Position numbers and translations under genes: made by a program. The notes below the pieces were generated by a model, which saw only the letters and a list, made by a program, of their open reading frames with translations, ran no database searches and was not told where the DNA came from. A stretch of DNA of 64,000 bases from Microglena sp. YARC. Taxonomy: Eukaryota; Chlorophyta; Chlorophyceae; Chlamydomonadales; Chlamydomonadaceae. Positions 1 through 10,320 of the stretch are shown here, in pieces (position 1 is the first letter of the stretch; each line of letters begins with the position of its first letter). The stretch is from contig CM039462.1 in assembly GCA_022414725.1 (NCBI GenBank), positions 73,841,803 to 73,905,802 of the forward strand. The letters run 5' to 3'.

Positions 1-1060
1 AATTGAGTTCAGGGCCCGGGCGAACTCTGTCAACAGCAGGGCTTTGGGGGAGGTTGCCAAGGCAGGTCACGCAGATGTCTGCAAGCTGCTCATGGATCCA
101 GATGTGACTGGACTCAAGTACAGGGCCAGGGCGAACCATATCAACAGCAGGGCCTTGGGGGCGGCTGCGAAGGCCGGTCACGCCGATGTCTGCAAGCTGC
201 TGATGGATTCAGCAGTTGCTGGACTCAAGTACAGGGCCCGGGCGAACAATATCAACAGTAGGGCCTTGGGGGCGGCTTCAAAGGCAGGTCACGCAGATGT
301 CTGCAAGCTGCTCATGGATCCAGAGGTGGCTGGAATTGAGTACAGGGCCCGGGCGAACGCTAGCGACAGCTGGGCCTTGTGGGAGGCTGCAAAGGAAGGT
401 CACGCAAATGTCTGCAAGCTGCTCATGGATCCAGAGGTGGCTGGGCTTGAGTTCAGGGCCAGGGCGAACCATATCAACAGCAGGGCCTTGGGGGCGGCTT
501 CAAAGGCAGGTCACGCAGATGTCTGCAGGCTGCTGATGGATCCAGCAGTGGCTGGATTCAAGAACAGGGCCAGGGCGAACAATATCAACAGCAGGGCCTT
601 GGGGGCGGCTGCCAAGGCAGGTCACTCAGATGTCTGCAAGCTGCTGATGGATCCAGAGGTGGCTGGACTTGAGTTCAGGGCCCGGGCGAACTCTAGCGAC
701 AGCAGGGCCTTGTGGGCTGCTGCCAAGGCAGGTCACGCAGATGTCTGCAAGCTGCTGATGGATCCAGCGGTGGCTGGAATTGAGTTCAGGGCCCGGGCGA
801 ACTCTGTCAACAGCAGGGCTTTGGGGGAGGTTGCCAAGGCAGGTCACGCAGATGTCTGCAATCTGCTCATGGGATCCAGAGGTGGCTGGAATTGAGTTCA
901 GGGCCCGGGCGAACTCTGTCAACAGCATATATTGTTGAGGTTATGCATGGAGTGTTAAGTCTTAATTACCGATGTCTGCACGCTTTTGATGGATACAGAG
1001 GCGGCTGGCGAGTACATGGCCATTGTGAATCTTGACAGCAGCTGGGTCTTGCCACCGTAG
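1..1060 (+). pseudogene. Ankyrin-repeat array, 3' part of an F-box/ankyrin gene (cassette 0)
   Basis: The gene starts before the window. About eight 37-residue ankyrin units are open from the left edge to 895, each with the family core GHADVCKLLMDP. The frame is lost at about 871, where one extra G turns the usual ATGGATCC into ATGGGATCC. Further down, 927-970 holds about 44 bp of A/T-rich sequence unrelated to the repeat; the last unit and the family end (an AGEYMAIVNLDSS-like reading) then resume in another frame to about 1060. I infer a C-terminally broken member of the family. The product would have been a protein-binding solenoid, with its F-box lying upstream of the window. Confidence 0.85.
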
Positions 1061-1327
1061 AGCAAGTATTTATCCACTCTCCTCAAACTTTTCAGAAATG
1101 TGTTCAGTTTGCTCAAACGGAAATATCGCTGCATGTGCCCAATAATTCCAGATGTAGCAGGAATATTTGATTATGAGGCAGGAAACGCTTTGAAAATTAT
1201 TATTGATGCGCACGATGTGAGCCAGCACTTTGATTTTTCAGGCTACTTTGAAGATGTAACTTCTATGTCCTTGAATGTTTTGTGTCAATCTCCTGAAGAC
1301 AATATCTATATTTGCACCAGTACATTT
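1061..1327 (+). repeat. Conserved cassette tail (first of about twelve copies)
   Basis: Every ankyrin array is followed by the same ~250-400 bp segment, recognisable by GTAGAGCAAGTATTTATCC and TTATTGATGCGCACGATGTG. Other copies lie at about 3190-3550, 10321-10600, 40065-40441, 43030-43409, 45205-45539, 48633-48994, 51911-52222, 54317-54671, 56291-56690 and 59120-59432. Diverged pieces lie at 12284-12440 and 61100-61260. One frame encodes a peptide with IIDAHDVSQHFDFSGYFEDV; it is open from an ATG at 59228 for 76 codons but shifted or stopped in most other copies. It may be a former coding exon or a 3' UTR. I do not recognise the peptide. Confidence 0.8.
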
Positions 1328-1484
1328 GTTCCTGCCTCCCGGAGGGATTTTGAATGGTTTCGGAACCTGGTCTGGTCTGAATCGAAATTCCTCGGAGAGC
1401 TAAATCTCTGGTTGGCGAGTGAGTCGTTCGTACGGCTCTAACTTCTGCTTTGAAAATTCAAAAGAATCGCCGGGAGGCAGGAAC
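1328..1484. mobile_element. MITE-like inverted-repeat element (canonical spacer copy)
   Basis: A ~157-bp segment is bounded by GTTCCTGCCTCCCGG and its exact reverse complement, with further imperfect pairing inward through GATTTTGAAT. The same element sits between cassettes at 3551-3707, 10601-10761, 40442-40608, 43410-43556, 45540-45696, 48995-49151, 52223-52379, 54672-54829, 56691-56851 and 59433-59593. Full-length relatives with 30-bp ends lie at 12048-12213, 58922-59087 and, damaged, 60878-61033. It has no coding capacity. I infer a non-autonomous DNA transposon family. The spacer copies were probably multiplied as passengers of the cassettes rather than by separate insertions. Confidence 0.8.
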
Positions 1485-1567
1485 ACCCATTCTATACCAC
1501 TTGCAGATACCGCCAGGCAAAGTGCCTCTTGCCGCTTGCCTCCTGCATGCCAGGAAAGTGAAACCCA

Positions 1568-1623
1568 GGGTTGATAGGGTTTATAGGGTTTATAGGGTTT
1601 ATAGGGTTTATAGGGTTTATCCC
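1568..1623 (+). repeat. (GGGTTTATA)n minisatellite upstream of an F-box/ankyrin gene
   Basis: About six copies of the 9-mer GGGTTTATA lie about 60-100 bp upstream of the ATG. Equivalent arrays precede most cassettes: 3783-3820, 45778-45814, 49234-49289, 52462-52517, 54938-54956 (two units), 56954-56980, and degraded ones near 40690-40730 and 43636-43656. Copy number ranges from about two to six. The position is fixed: array, then CCCAACTCATTATTTATTTATACCATCCTG (a TATA-like stretch), then the start codon. It is probably part of the promoter region or a replication-slippage relic. It resembles plant-type telomere repeat but the unit is 9 bp, not 7. Confidence 0.75.
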
Positions 1624-1680
1624 AACTCATTATTTATTTATACCATCCTGTGCGCTTGCATGCATGCATGTACATCAAAA

Positions 1681-3189
1681 ATGCAGTCGCACACGCGATC
1701 ATCGTTTCCATTCCTAACGTTTCCCCATGACATTATTGATCGTATTGCCCTATTCTCTTCCAACCCCAAGATTGTATTAGTTTGTAAAACTCTGCACAAC
1801 AGATTTTCTGGATGGCCCCTTACCGGACTGATCCAACCACCACAGCGAGTTGGAGAGATGATGGCGAAAGGGGGGCGCGCCGACCTTCTAGCAGTATGCT
1901 TGGTGTCCAATCCTCTTGTACAGGTTAAGGGGGCCCTAAAATTGAGGGCGAACCAAAATGAAAACAAGCTTCTCTATGTGGCTGCCAAGGAGGGTCACAC
2001 AGATGTCTGCAAGCTGCTGATGGATCCAGCGGTGGCTGGAATTGAGTTCAGGGCCATGGCGAACTCTAGAGACAGCTGGGCATTGTGGGCGGCTGCCAAT
2101 GCAGGTCATGCAGATGTCTGCAAGCTGCTGATGGATCCAGAGGAGGGTGGACTTGAGTACAGGGCCAGGGCGAACTCTATCGACAGCAGGGCCTTGTGGG
2201 CGGCTGCAAGGGAAGGTCACGCAGATGTCTGCAAGCTGCTGATGGATCCAGCGATGGCTGGAATTGAGTTCAGAGCCCTGGCGAACTCTAGCGAAAGCAG
2301 GGCCTTGTGGGTGGCTGCACAGGAAGGTCACGCAGATGTCTGCAAGCTGCTCATGGATCCAGAGGTGGCTGGACTTGAGTTCAGGGCCATCGCGAACTCT
2401 AGAGACAGCTGGGCATTGTGGGCGGCTGCCAATGCAGGTCATGCAGATGTCTGCAAGCTGCTGATGGATCCAGCGGTGGCTGGACTTGAGTTCAGGGCCA
2501 GGGCGAACTCTATCGACAGCATGGCCTTGTGGGCGGCTGCAAGGGAAGGTCACGCAGATGTCTGCAAGCTGCTGATGGATCCAGCGGTCGCTGGACTTGA
2601 GTACAGGGCCAGGGCGAACCATATGGCCAGCTGGGCCTTGTGTGAGGCTGCAAAGGAAGGTCACGCAGATGTCTGCAAGCTGCTGATGGATCCAGCGGTG
2701 GCTGGACTTGAGTTCAGGGCCCGGGCGAACTCTGTCAACAGCATGGCCTTGGAGGCGGCGGCCAATGCAGGCCACGCAGATGTCTGCAAGCTGCTGATGG
2801 ATCCAAAGGTGGCTGGACTTGAGTACAGGGCCAGGGCGAACAATGACAACAGCAGGGCGTTGTGTAAGGCTGCCAATGCAGGTCACGCAGATGTCTGCAA
2901 ACTGCTGATGGATCCAGCGGTGGCTGGGCTTGAGTTCAGGGGCCGGGCGAACTCTGTCAACAGCTGGGCCTTATGGGCGGCTGCTAAGGCCGGTCACGCC
3001 GATGTCTGTTTGCTTTTGATGGATCCAGATGTGGCTGGACTTGAGTTCAGGGCCCGGGCGAACTCTAGCGACAGCAGGGCCTTGTGGGCGGCTGCGAAGG
3101 CCGGTCACGCTGATGTCTGCTCGCTTTTGATGGATCCAGAGGCGGCTGGCCCCGAGTACAGGGCCCTTGTGAATCTTGACAGCAGCTAG
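1681..3189 (+). CDS. F-box/ankyrin-repeat protein, intact (cassette 1)
   Basis: 502 residues from the ATG at 1681; an in-frame ATG at 1660 would add seven. Residues ~8-45 form an F-box-like segment (FPHDIIDRIALF, then VLVCKTLHNRF). A short linker with GEMMAKGGRADLLAVCLVSN leads into eleven ankyrin units of 37 residues, four longer than the canonical 33. The last unit ends PEYRALVNLDSS. In this family the F-box recruits Skp1/Cullin-1 and the ankyrins bind the target, so a substrate-adaptor role in ubiquitination is likely. The F-box-first order matches amoebal giant viruses rather than poxviruses, where it is C-terminal. This is the best preserved family member in the window. The (GGGTTTATA)n array and a TATA-like stretch lie just upstream. 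Confidence 0.88.
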   Translation: MQSHTRSSFPFLTFPHDIIDRIALFSSNPKIVLVCKTLHNRFSGWPLTGLIQPPQRVGEMMAKGGRADLLAVCLVSNPLVQVKGALKLRANQNENKLLYVAAKEGHTDVCKLLMDPAVAGIEFRAMANSRDSWALWAAANAGHADVCKLLMDPEEGGLEYRARANSIDSRALWAAAREGHADVCKLLMDPAMAGIEFRALANSSESRALWVAAQEGHADVCKLLMDPEVAGLEFRAIANSRDSWALWAAANAGHADVCKLLMDPAVAGLEFRARANSIDSMALWAAAREGHADVCKLLMDPAVAGLEYRARANHMASWALCEAAKEGHADVCKLLMDPAVAGLEFRARANSVNSMALEAAANAGHADVCKLLMDPKVAGLEYRARANNDNSRALCKAANAGHADVCKLLMDPAVAGLEFRGRANSVNSWALWAAAKAGHADVCLLLMDPDVAGLEFRARANSSDSRALWAAAKAGHADVCSLLMDPEAAGPEYRALVNLDSS

Positions 3190-3883
3190 GTCTTGTGTTA
3201 GGCAAGACACGTTTCTTGCCGCCGTAGAGCATGTATTTATCCACTCTCCTCAAACTTTTCAGAAATGTGTTCAGTTTGCTCAAGCGAAAATATCACGCGT
3301 GTGCCCAATAATTCCAGATGTAGCATAAATATTATTTGATTCTGAGGCAGGAACTCTTTGAAAATGATTATTGATGCGCACGATGTGAGCCTGCACTTTG
3401 ACTTTTCAGGCTACTTTGAAGATGTAACTCACTTCTGTGTCTTTACAGTCCTTGAATGTTTCCTCCTGAATTGACAAGATCGGTAACAAAACTTGATGAA
3501 ACTTGAATTCCTTCATGTAAGAAAGAAAGACAATTTGAGCCTGTACATTTGTTCCTGCCTCCCGGAGGGATTTTGACTGGTTTCGGAGCCTTGTCTGGTC
3601 GGAATCGCAATTCCGCAGAGAGCTAAATCTCTGGTTGGCGAGTGAGTCGTTCGTACGGCTCTAACTTCTGCTTTGAAAATTCAAAAAAATCGCCGGGAGG
3701 CAGGAACACCCATTCTGTACCGCTTGCAGATACCGCCAGGAAAGTGCCGCTTGCCGCTTGCATGCCAGGCAAGTGCAACCAAGGGTTTATAGGGTTTATA
3801 GGGTTTATAGGGTTTATCCCAACTCAGTATTTATTTATACCATCCTGTGCGCTTGCATGCATGTACAAACATGTTAATCGAAC

Positions 3884-4573
3884 ATGCATTCGCCCACGCG
3901 ATCATTCCTAACGTTTCCCCATGACATTATTGATCGTATTGCCCTATTCTCTTCCAACCCCAAGATTGTATTAGTGTGTAAAAATCTGCACAACAGATTT
4001 TCTGGATGGCCCATTACCGTACTGATCCGACCACCACAGCGAGTTGGAGAGATGATGGCGAAAGGGGGGCGCACATACCTTCTAGTAGAATGCTTGGTGT
4101 CCAATCCTCTTGTACAGGTTAAGGGGGCCCTACAATTGAGGGCGAACCAAAATGAAAACAAGCTTCTCTATGTGGCTGCCAAGGCAGGTCACGCAGATGT
4201 CTGCAAGCTGCTCATGGATCCAGAGGTGGCTGGAATTGAGTATAGGGCCCTGGCGAACGCTAGAGACAGCTGGGTCTTGTGGGAGGTTGCCAATGCAGGT
4301 CACGCAGATGTCTGCAAGCTGCTCATGGATCCAGAGGTGGCTGGAATTGAGTACAGGGCTGTGGCGAACTCTAGAGACAGCTGGGCCTTGCGGGTGGCTG
4401 CACAGGAAGGTCACGCAGATGTCTGCAAGCTGCTGATGGATCCAGAGGTGGCTGGAATTGAGTTCAGGGCCCGGGCGAACTCTAGCGACAGCAGGGCCTT
4501 GTGGGCGGCTGCGAAGGACGGTCACGCAGATTTATGCAAGCTGCTGATGGATCCAGAGGTCGTCGGTATTTAG
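3884..4573 (+). pseudogene. F-box/ankyrin gene, 5' segment, interrupted by a DNA element (cassette 2)
   Basis: The ATG at 3884 opens an F-box (FPHDIIDRIALFSSNPKIVLV) and four ankyrin units. After GATCCAGAGGT (ending 4560) the sequence becomes the terminal inverted repeat of an inserted element, and a stop inside that repeat (4571-4573) ends the frame at 229 residues. The missing part of the gene resumes at 8503 in the frame expected if the element and one GT copy were absent, so this and the 8503-10320 segment are two halves of one gene. It could still make a short F-box protein with four ankyrins. The split itself is read directly from the sequence. Confidence 0.87.
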
Positions 4574-4967
4574 GCAGACCTTTGAAATCGTTTGAATCAA
4601 CTGGTTTGAATCAATGAACCCCTATCAAGCGGTTTTCCCCTTGAATCAGGGTACCTTGAAAACAGTTTGAATCAGTGATTCAATTCAAGCAGCTTATTCA
4701 TTGAATCAGACGGAAGTCAATCAAGACAATATCAAACGGAATTCAAGGTGGTCGAAGATATTGCACTTCGAAATGTAGCTAAGCTCCCATATGTAGGCTG
4801 CCGAGAGGTAGGAAGCTTTGAATCCGAGGCGGGCGAGCGCCTAGCGATAATCTGCACAAATCCGTACCTTGTAGTACATTAGTTGTGCTTTCATTGGCTA
4901 GACAAAAATCTAGGGTGGGGTGTAGGTGCTAGCAAGATGATGGCTGTAATCTCAAGTGTCACAACTG

Positions 4968-5082
4968 GCTATGTAACCAAGTTGAAGTCTGGCTATGTAA
5001 CCAAGTTGAAGTCTGGCTACGTAACCAAGTTGAAGTCTGGCTATGTAACCAAGTTGAAGTCTGGCTATGTAACCAAGTTGAG
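4968..5082 (+). repeat. 24-bp tandem repeat inside the 4561-8502 element
   Basis: About 4.7 copies of a 24-bp unit containing GGCTATGTAACCAAGTTGAA. The unit length is a multiple of three, so one frame reads GYVTKLKS repeatedly and stays open for 132 codons (4883-5281, starting at TTG, no ATG at its head). I regard that reading as incidental. Confidence 0.9.
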
Positions 5083-5092
5083 GTTGAATGTA

Positions 5093-5815
5093 GATCCTGA
5101 ACCCCATAAACTATCCTACAGTAGGAAAATGGTCCCTGAACTTGTCAGGTGCCTATATGTGATCAGTCCGATTCAGGAAAACCAAAGATCAGAAGCAGAT
5201 TCGAAGGAACGAGGAAGTTCTGAGTTTAAATCAGTAGTTACCGATCTGCGCTGTTTAAACCGTAACCAGTTGAGATCCTGAACCCCATAAACTATCCTAC
5301 AGTAGGAAAATGGTCCCTGAACTTGTCAGGTGCCTATATGTGATCAGTCCGATTCAGGAAAACCAAAGATCAGAAGCAGATTCGAAGGAACGAGGAAGTT
5401 CTGAGTTTAAATCACAAGTTACAGATCTCTGCTGTTTAAACCGTAACCAGTTGAGATCCTGAACCCCATAGACTATCCTACAGTAGGAAAATGGTCCCTG
5501 AACTTGTCAGGTACCTATATGTGATCAGTCCGATTCAGGAAACCAAAGATCAGAAGCAGATTCGAAGGAACGAGGAAGTTCTGAGTTTACATCAGTAGTT
5601 ACCGATCTGCGCTCTTTAAACCGTAACCAGTTGAGATCCTGAACCCCATAAACTATCCTACAGTAGGAAAATGGTCCCTGAACTTGTCAGGTAACTATAT
5701 GTGATCAGTCCGATTCAGGAAAACCAAAGATCAGAAGCAGATTCGAAGGAACGAGGAAGTTCTGAGTTTAAATCAGTAGTTACCGATCTGCGCTGTTCGA
5801 AAGGCGCGGATCTGT
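5093..5815 (+). repeat. ~181-bp tandem array, forward arm of an inverted array pair
   Basis: Four copies begin at about 5093, 5274, 5455 and 5635, each starting GATCCTGAACCCCATA and containing GATTCGAAGGAACGAGGAAG. Identity is very high between copies. The array is the reverse complement, with some divergence, of the array that starts immediately after it. Confidence 0.9.
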
Positions 5816-6620
5816 AACCAGTTCTCTAAGCTCAGAACTTCCTCGTCCCTTCGAATCTGGTTATGACCTTATGTTTTCCTGAATCTAAATAATCATATAT
5901 AGATACCTGAGAAGTTTACAAACCATTTTCAAAGTAGAGGATAGCCTACTGGCGTGCAGGGTCCCAACTGGTCGCCGTTCGAAAGGCGCGGATCTGTAAC
6001 CTGTTCTCTAAGCTCAGAACTTCCTCGTCCCTTCGAATCTGGTTATGACCTTATGTTTTCCTGAATCTAAATAATCATATATAGATACCTGAGAAGTTTA
6101 CAAACCATTTTCAAAGTAGAGGATAGCCTACTGGCGTGCAGGGTCCCAACTGGTCGCCGTTCGAAAGGCGCGGATCTGTAACCTGTTCTCTAAGCTCAGA
6201 ACTTCCTCGTCCCTTCGAATCTGGCTATGACCTTATGTTTTCCTGAATCTAAATAATCATATATAGGTACCTGAGAAGTTTAGAGACCATTCTCAAAGTG
6301 AAGGAAGCCTACTGGCGTGCAGGGTCCCAACTGGTCGCCGTTCGAAAGGCGCGGATCTGTAACCAGTTCTCTAAGCTCAGAACTTCCTCGTCCCTTCGAA
6401 TCTGGCTATGACCTTATGTTTTCCTGAATCTAAATAATCATATTTAGGTAACCAAGAAGTTTAGAAACCATTCTCAAAGTGAAGGAAGCCTACTGGCGTG
6501 CAGGGTCCCAACTGGTCGCCGTTCAAAAGGCGCGGATCTGTAACCAGTTCTCTAAGCTCAGAACTTCCTCGTCCCGTTGAATCTGGTTATGATCTTTTGT
6601 TTTCCAGAATCGGAATAATC
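5796..6620 (-). repeat. ~182-bp tandem array, reverse arm of the inverted array pair
   Basis: About 4.5 copies carry CTCAGAACTTCCTCGTCCC and GTTTTCCTGAATC, which are the complements of motifs in the preceding array. The two arrays meet head to head at about 5800, giving a palindrome-like structure of some 1.5 kb. The copies here differ more from each other at the ends (for example GTACCTGAGAAG versus GTAACCAAGAAG). Confidence 0.85.
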
Positions 6621-6769
6621 ATATTTGGGTACATGAGAAGTTTCGGGATCATTATCCCCCATTGTTCATCAGGTTTCATTAGCATGACCCCCATCAGGGT
6701 TGTCTAGGTCCTGCGACGCAGATCCCGCATGCACCGCAGGCGCAGGCCCGAGAATCCGATTCAAATATC

Positions 6770-7640
6770 CTGTGGCGACCTGCTTCTCCGCCCATGCGCG
6801 TGCGGTTACGGCGGTACTGCATGCTGTACAGTTCAAACTGGTCAGCGCAATGGGTTAGCGCTTCAACTTAGCGGCTGTGCAAGCTTTCACTGTTCACTGC
6901 ACGTCAATTGGTTCTCGACTATGCGATATTCCTGCAGAATAGCGCACCATGCTGCCTGCTTTCCTTGAATTAACTTGGACTGATCTATTCATAGCTTCAG
7001 CCATTCCCGAATTGCTTCCTAGATCCGTCAATACCTACATGCGCGAGCACTTTGCTTCCGCGGCACTTTGCTTTGGGAATGGTTGTGCTTCAACTCAAGA
7101 CTGTAGCGACCTGCTTCTCCGCCCACGCCGGCGCGTGCGGTTAAGGTACTGCATTTTTCGTTTCGTCAAGTGGTGCCTTACTTGACCAGAGTTGTGTCGC
7201 AGGCATTAAGGCAGCTGCAGCAAAATGACCTATCATGGAGCCGCAAGAGTTCCAATGCTCGAGGTGTGAAACAGGTGCGCAGTCAGATAGCGACATGCTG
7301 CCTGCTTTCCTTGAATTAACTTGGACTGAGCTTGCTTTCATAGCTTCAGCCATTCCCGAATTGCTTCTGAGATCCGTCAATACCTACACGCGCGAGCACT
7401 TTGCTTCCGCGGTACTTTGCTTTGGGAATTGTTGTGCTTCAACCCAAGACTGTAGCGACCTGCTTCTCCGCCCCCGCGCGTGCGGTTAAGGTACTGCGTT
7501 TTGCGTCTCGTCAAGTGGTGCCTTACTTGACCAGAATTTGTCTCGACTTTGACTGACTTGCTTTTTCGAGTTGTTCCGCAGGCATTAAGGCAGCTGCAGC
7601 AAGTCGACCTATCGTCCAGCTCATCATGGAGCCGCAAGAG
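6770..7640 (+). repeat. ~345-bp tandem duplication inside the 4561-8502 element
   Basis: Two long copies (about 6948-7155 and 7292-7500, with flanks) share GCTGCCTGCTTTCCTTGAAT and GCGACCTGCTTCTCCGCCC. A partial copy lies at about 6770-6830. Short frames starting MEPQEFQCSRC (7235 and 7626) occur in it; they resemble nothing I know and differ at their ends. Confidence 0.75.
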
Positions 7641-8099
7641 TTCCAATGCTCGAGGTGCAAAACAGGTGCGCATTCAGATAGCGAATTTGGTTTGAACCAT
7701 GGCTGCTATTTGAAAGTCGGAAGAATGCGCATTGCTGCCAATGTATCCGAACTAACGCTCACCAACGAACATTTGTCTGCAGGTCTCACTCTTGCGACTA
7801 GTCTCGCGTCAGAACGCCTGGATGCTGATGACCTTGAGGCTGAAGACGATGTCGTTGATGAACAAGAAGCACAGCATGCTGGAGTTTCGTCAATTCGTAC
7901 CTGAGGAACTACTTCGTGGCCAACTGCACTTCCTTAGTAGCATATATATTCTAGCTCTTCAATCACTAATTACTATCATGTTTAACTATCTAAGGATTCA
8001 TTCATTATGGTGCTTTCAATTTCTGTAACAAAGATCGAAGAGTCCTGCTGTCCAAATATGCGCCCTCAGTCTTCAGTGCTTGCATTGCTTTACGAAAAA

Positions 8100-8345
8100 A
8101 CAGATATATTTGAACATCGTTTGAGTCATGTTTGAAACAACCAACCTTGTTTCAAACCTTTTTCAAGGGGCACGTTGATGACGGCTTGATTAAGATCTAT
8201 TTGAACATGGTTTGAGTCATGTTTGAAACAACCAACCTTGTTTCAAACCTTTTTCAAGGGGCACGTTGATGACGGCTTGATTAAGATCTATTTGAACATG
8301 GTTTGAGTCATGTTTGAAACAACCAACCTTGTTTCAAACGGAACT
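8100..8345 (+). repeat. 92-bp tandem repeat near the right end of the element
   Basis: Three copies of a ~92-bp unit contain TTTGAGTCATGTTTGAAACA and TTTCAAGGGGCACGTTGATG. They are rich in the TTTGAA words that also cluster at the left end, so they may be binding sites for a transposase supplied elsewhere. Confidence 0.85.
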
Positions 8346-8502
8346 CAATCGGTAGGTTTGATGGCCGACTAATTCAAACAGGAAACAAAGATCGATTGAA
8401 TCAAGGTTATCTCCGATTGAATCTAAGAATGAATCAAACGAACAATTCAAACAGGATTTTCTTTGTTTCAAACGACCCTCAAAGAAGTACTAAATACCGA
8501 CG

Positions 8503-10320
8503 GTGGCTGGACTTGAGTTCAGGGCCCTGGCGAACTCTAGCAACAGCATGGCACTGTGGCTGGCTGCAAAGGAAGGTCACGCAGATGTCTGCAAGCTGCT
8601 GATGGATCCAGCGGTGGCTGGAATTGAGTTCAGGGCCCGGGCGAACTCTAGCGACAGCAGGGCCTTGTGGGTGGCTGCAAAGGAAGGTCACGCAGATGTC
8701 TGCAAGCTGCTGATGGATCCAGCGGTGACTGGAATTGAGCTAAGGGCCATGGCGAACTCTAGAGACAGCTGGGCATTGTCTCTCGCTTCCAAGGAAGGTC
8801 ACGCAGATGTCTGCAAGCTGCTCATGGATCCAGAGGTGGCTGGACTTGAGTTCAGAGCCCTGGCAAACTCTAGCGATAGCTGGGCATTGTGGGAGGCTGC
8901 AAAGGAAGGTCACGCAGATGTCTGCAAGCTGCTCATGGATCCAGATGTGGCTGGACTTGAGTTCAGAGCCCTGGCAAACTCTAGGGACAGCAGGGCCTTG
9001 TGGGTGGCTGCAAAGGAAGGTCACGCAGATGTCTGCAAGCTGCTCATGGATCCAGAGGTGGCTGGACTTGAGTTCAGGGCCCGGGCGAACTCTAGAGACA
9101 GCATGGCGCTGGCTGCCAAGGAAGGTCAAGCAGATGTCTGCAAGCTGCTGATGGATCCAGAGGTGGCTGGAATTGAGTTCAGGGTCCGGGCGAACCATAT
9201 CAACAGCAGGGCCTTGTGGGAGGCTGCCAAGGCAGGTCACGCAGATGTATGCAAGCTGCTCATGGATCCAGAGGTGGCTGGAATTGAGTTCAGGGCCCGG
9301 GCGAACTCTAGCGACAGCTGGGCCTTGCGCGAGGCTGCCAAGGAAGGTCACTCAGATGTATGCAAGCTGCTCATGGATCCAGAGGTGGCTGGACTTGAGT
9401 TCAGCGCTAGGGCGAACTCTAGCGACAGCAGGGTCTTGTGGGTGGCTGCCAAGGCAGGTCACGCAGATGTATGCAAGCTGCTCATGGATCCAGAGGTGGC
9501 TGGAGTTGAGTACAGGGCCCAGGCGAACTCTGTCAACAGGTGGGCCTTGTGGGTGGCTTCAACGAAAGGTCACGCAGATGTCTGCAAGCTGCTGATGGAT
9601 ACAGCGGTGGCTGGACTTGAGTTCAGGGCCAGGGCGAACCATATCAACAGCAGGGCCTTGTGGGCGGCTGCGAAGGCAGGTCACGCCAATGTCTGCTTGC
9701 TGCTGATGGATCCAGCGGTGGCTGGACTCAAGCACATGGCCAGGGCGAACAATATCAACAGCAGGGCCTTGTGGGAGGCTGCAAAGGAAGGTCACGCAGA
9801 TGTCTGCAAGCTGCTCATGGATCCAGAGGTGGCTGGACTCAAGCACATGGCCAGGGCGAACAATATCAACAGCAGGGCCTTGTGGGCGGCTGCAAAGGAA
9901 GGTCACGCAGATGTCTGCAAGCTGCTGATGGATCCAGAGGTGGCTGGACTTGAGTACATCGCCAGGGCGAACTCTAGTGACAGCAGGGCCTTGTGGGCGG
10001 CTGCCAAGGCTGGTCACGCAGATGTCTGCAGGCTGCTCATGGATCCAGAGGTGGCTGGAATTGAGTTCAGGGCCAGGGCGAACTCTTGCGACAGCATGGC
10101 ATTGTGGGCGGCTGCCAAGGCAGGTCACGCAGATGTCTGCAAGCTGCTGATGGATCCAGCGGTGGCTGGAGTTGAGTACAGGGCCCTGGCGAACTCTAGC
10201 TACAGCAGGGCTTTGGGGGCGGCTGCGAAGGCTGGTCACGCCGATGTCTGCTTGCTTTTGATGGATACCGAGGCGTCTGGCCCCGAGTACAGGGTCCTTG
10301 TGAATCTGGACAGCAGCTAG
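8503..10320 (+). pseudogene. Ankyrin-repeat 3' segment of the interrupted gene (cassette 2 continued)
   Basis: 605 codons of uninterrupted frame hold sixteen ankyrin units, ending DTEASGPEYRVLVNLDSS with a normal family stop. One unit (about 9091-9130, SMALAAKEGQADV) lacks three residues; the same shortened unit occurs near 44770 and 51450, showing exchange between cassettes. There is no F-box or natural ATG start at the left edge, because this is the part of the gene displaced to the right of the 3942-bp element. Together with the 3884-4560 segment the gene would have had about twenty units, the longest ankyrin tract in the window. The coding sequence itself is undamaged, which suggests the insertion is recent. 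Confidence 0.87.

Larger units (their letters stand above)
4561..8502. mobile_element. 3942-bp DNA element with 13-bp terminal inverted repeats
   Basis: The left end 4561-4573 reads CGTCGGTATTTAG and the right end 8490-8502 is its exact reverse complement. Beyond these, a weaker match (CTTTGA..TCGTTTGAA.CAA) continues inward. GT flanks both sides (4559-4560 and 8503-8504), a likely 2-bp target duplication inside an ankyrin codon run. Both ends carry clustered TTTGAATCA / TTTGAAACA-like motifs, typical of transposase-binding subterminal repeats. The interior is mostly tandem and inverted arrays. I see no transposase, integrase or other recognisable gene, so I infer a non-autonomous element; its superfamily is unknown. 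Confidence 0.85.

Noticed and set aside
1100..1441. A 113-codon gene in the cassette tail
   Set aside because: It starts at GTG, and the same frame is broken in most other tail copies; kept only as a conserved tail of unknown role.
1568..1623. Telomeric repeat
   Set aside because: The unit is GGGTTTATA (9 bp), interior, short and tied to each cassette; true TTTAGGG telomere repeats would be 7 bp and terminal.
1936..2886. Long antisense frames across the ankyrin arrays (here 316 codons; similar at 9559-10341, 43967-44908, 46735-47670, 47727-48665)
   Set aside because: They arise because the 111-bp unit is stop-free in this phase and is repeated; the sense frame has the ankyrin pattern, F-box and proper ends.
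4883..5281. Protein-coding gene made of GYVTKLKS repeats
   Set aside because: No ATG start, and the frame is simply a 24-bp tandem repeat running into the 181-bp array.
7235..7904. Transposase fragment in the MEPQEFQCSRC frames
   Set aside because: The frames are short, differ between the two duplicated copies and show no DDE, HUH or recombinase pattern.
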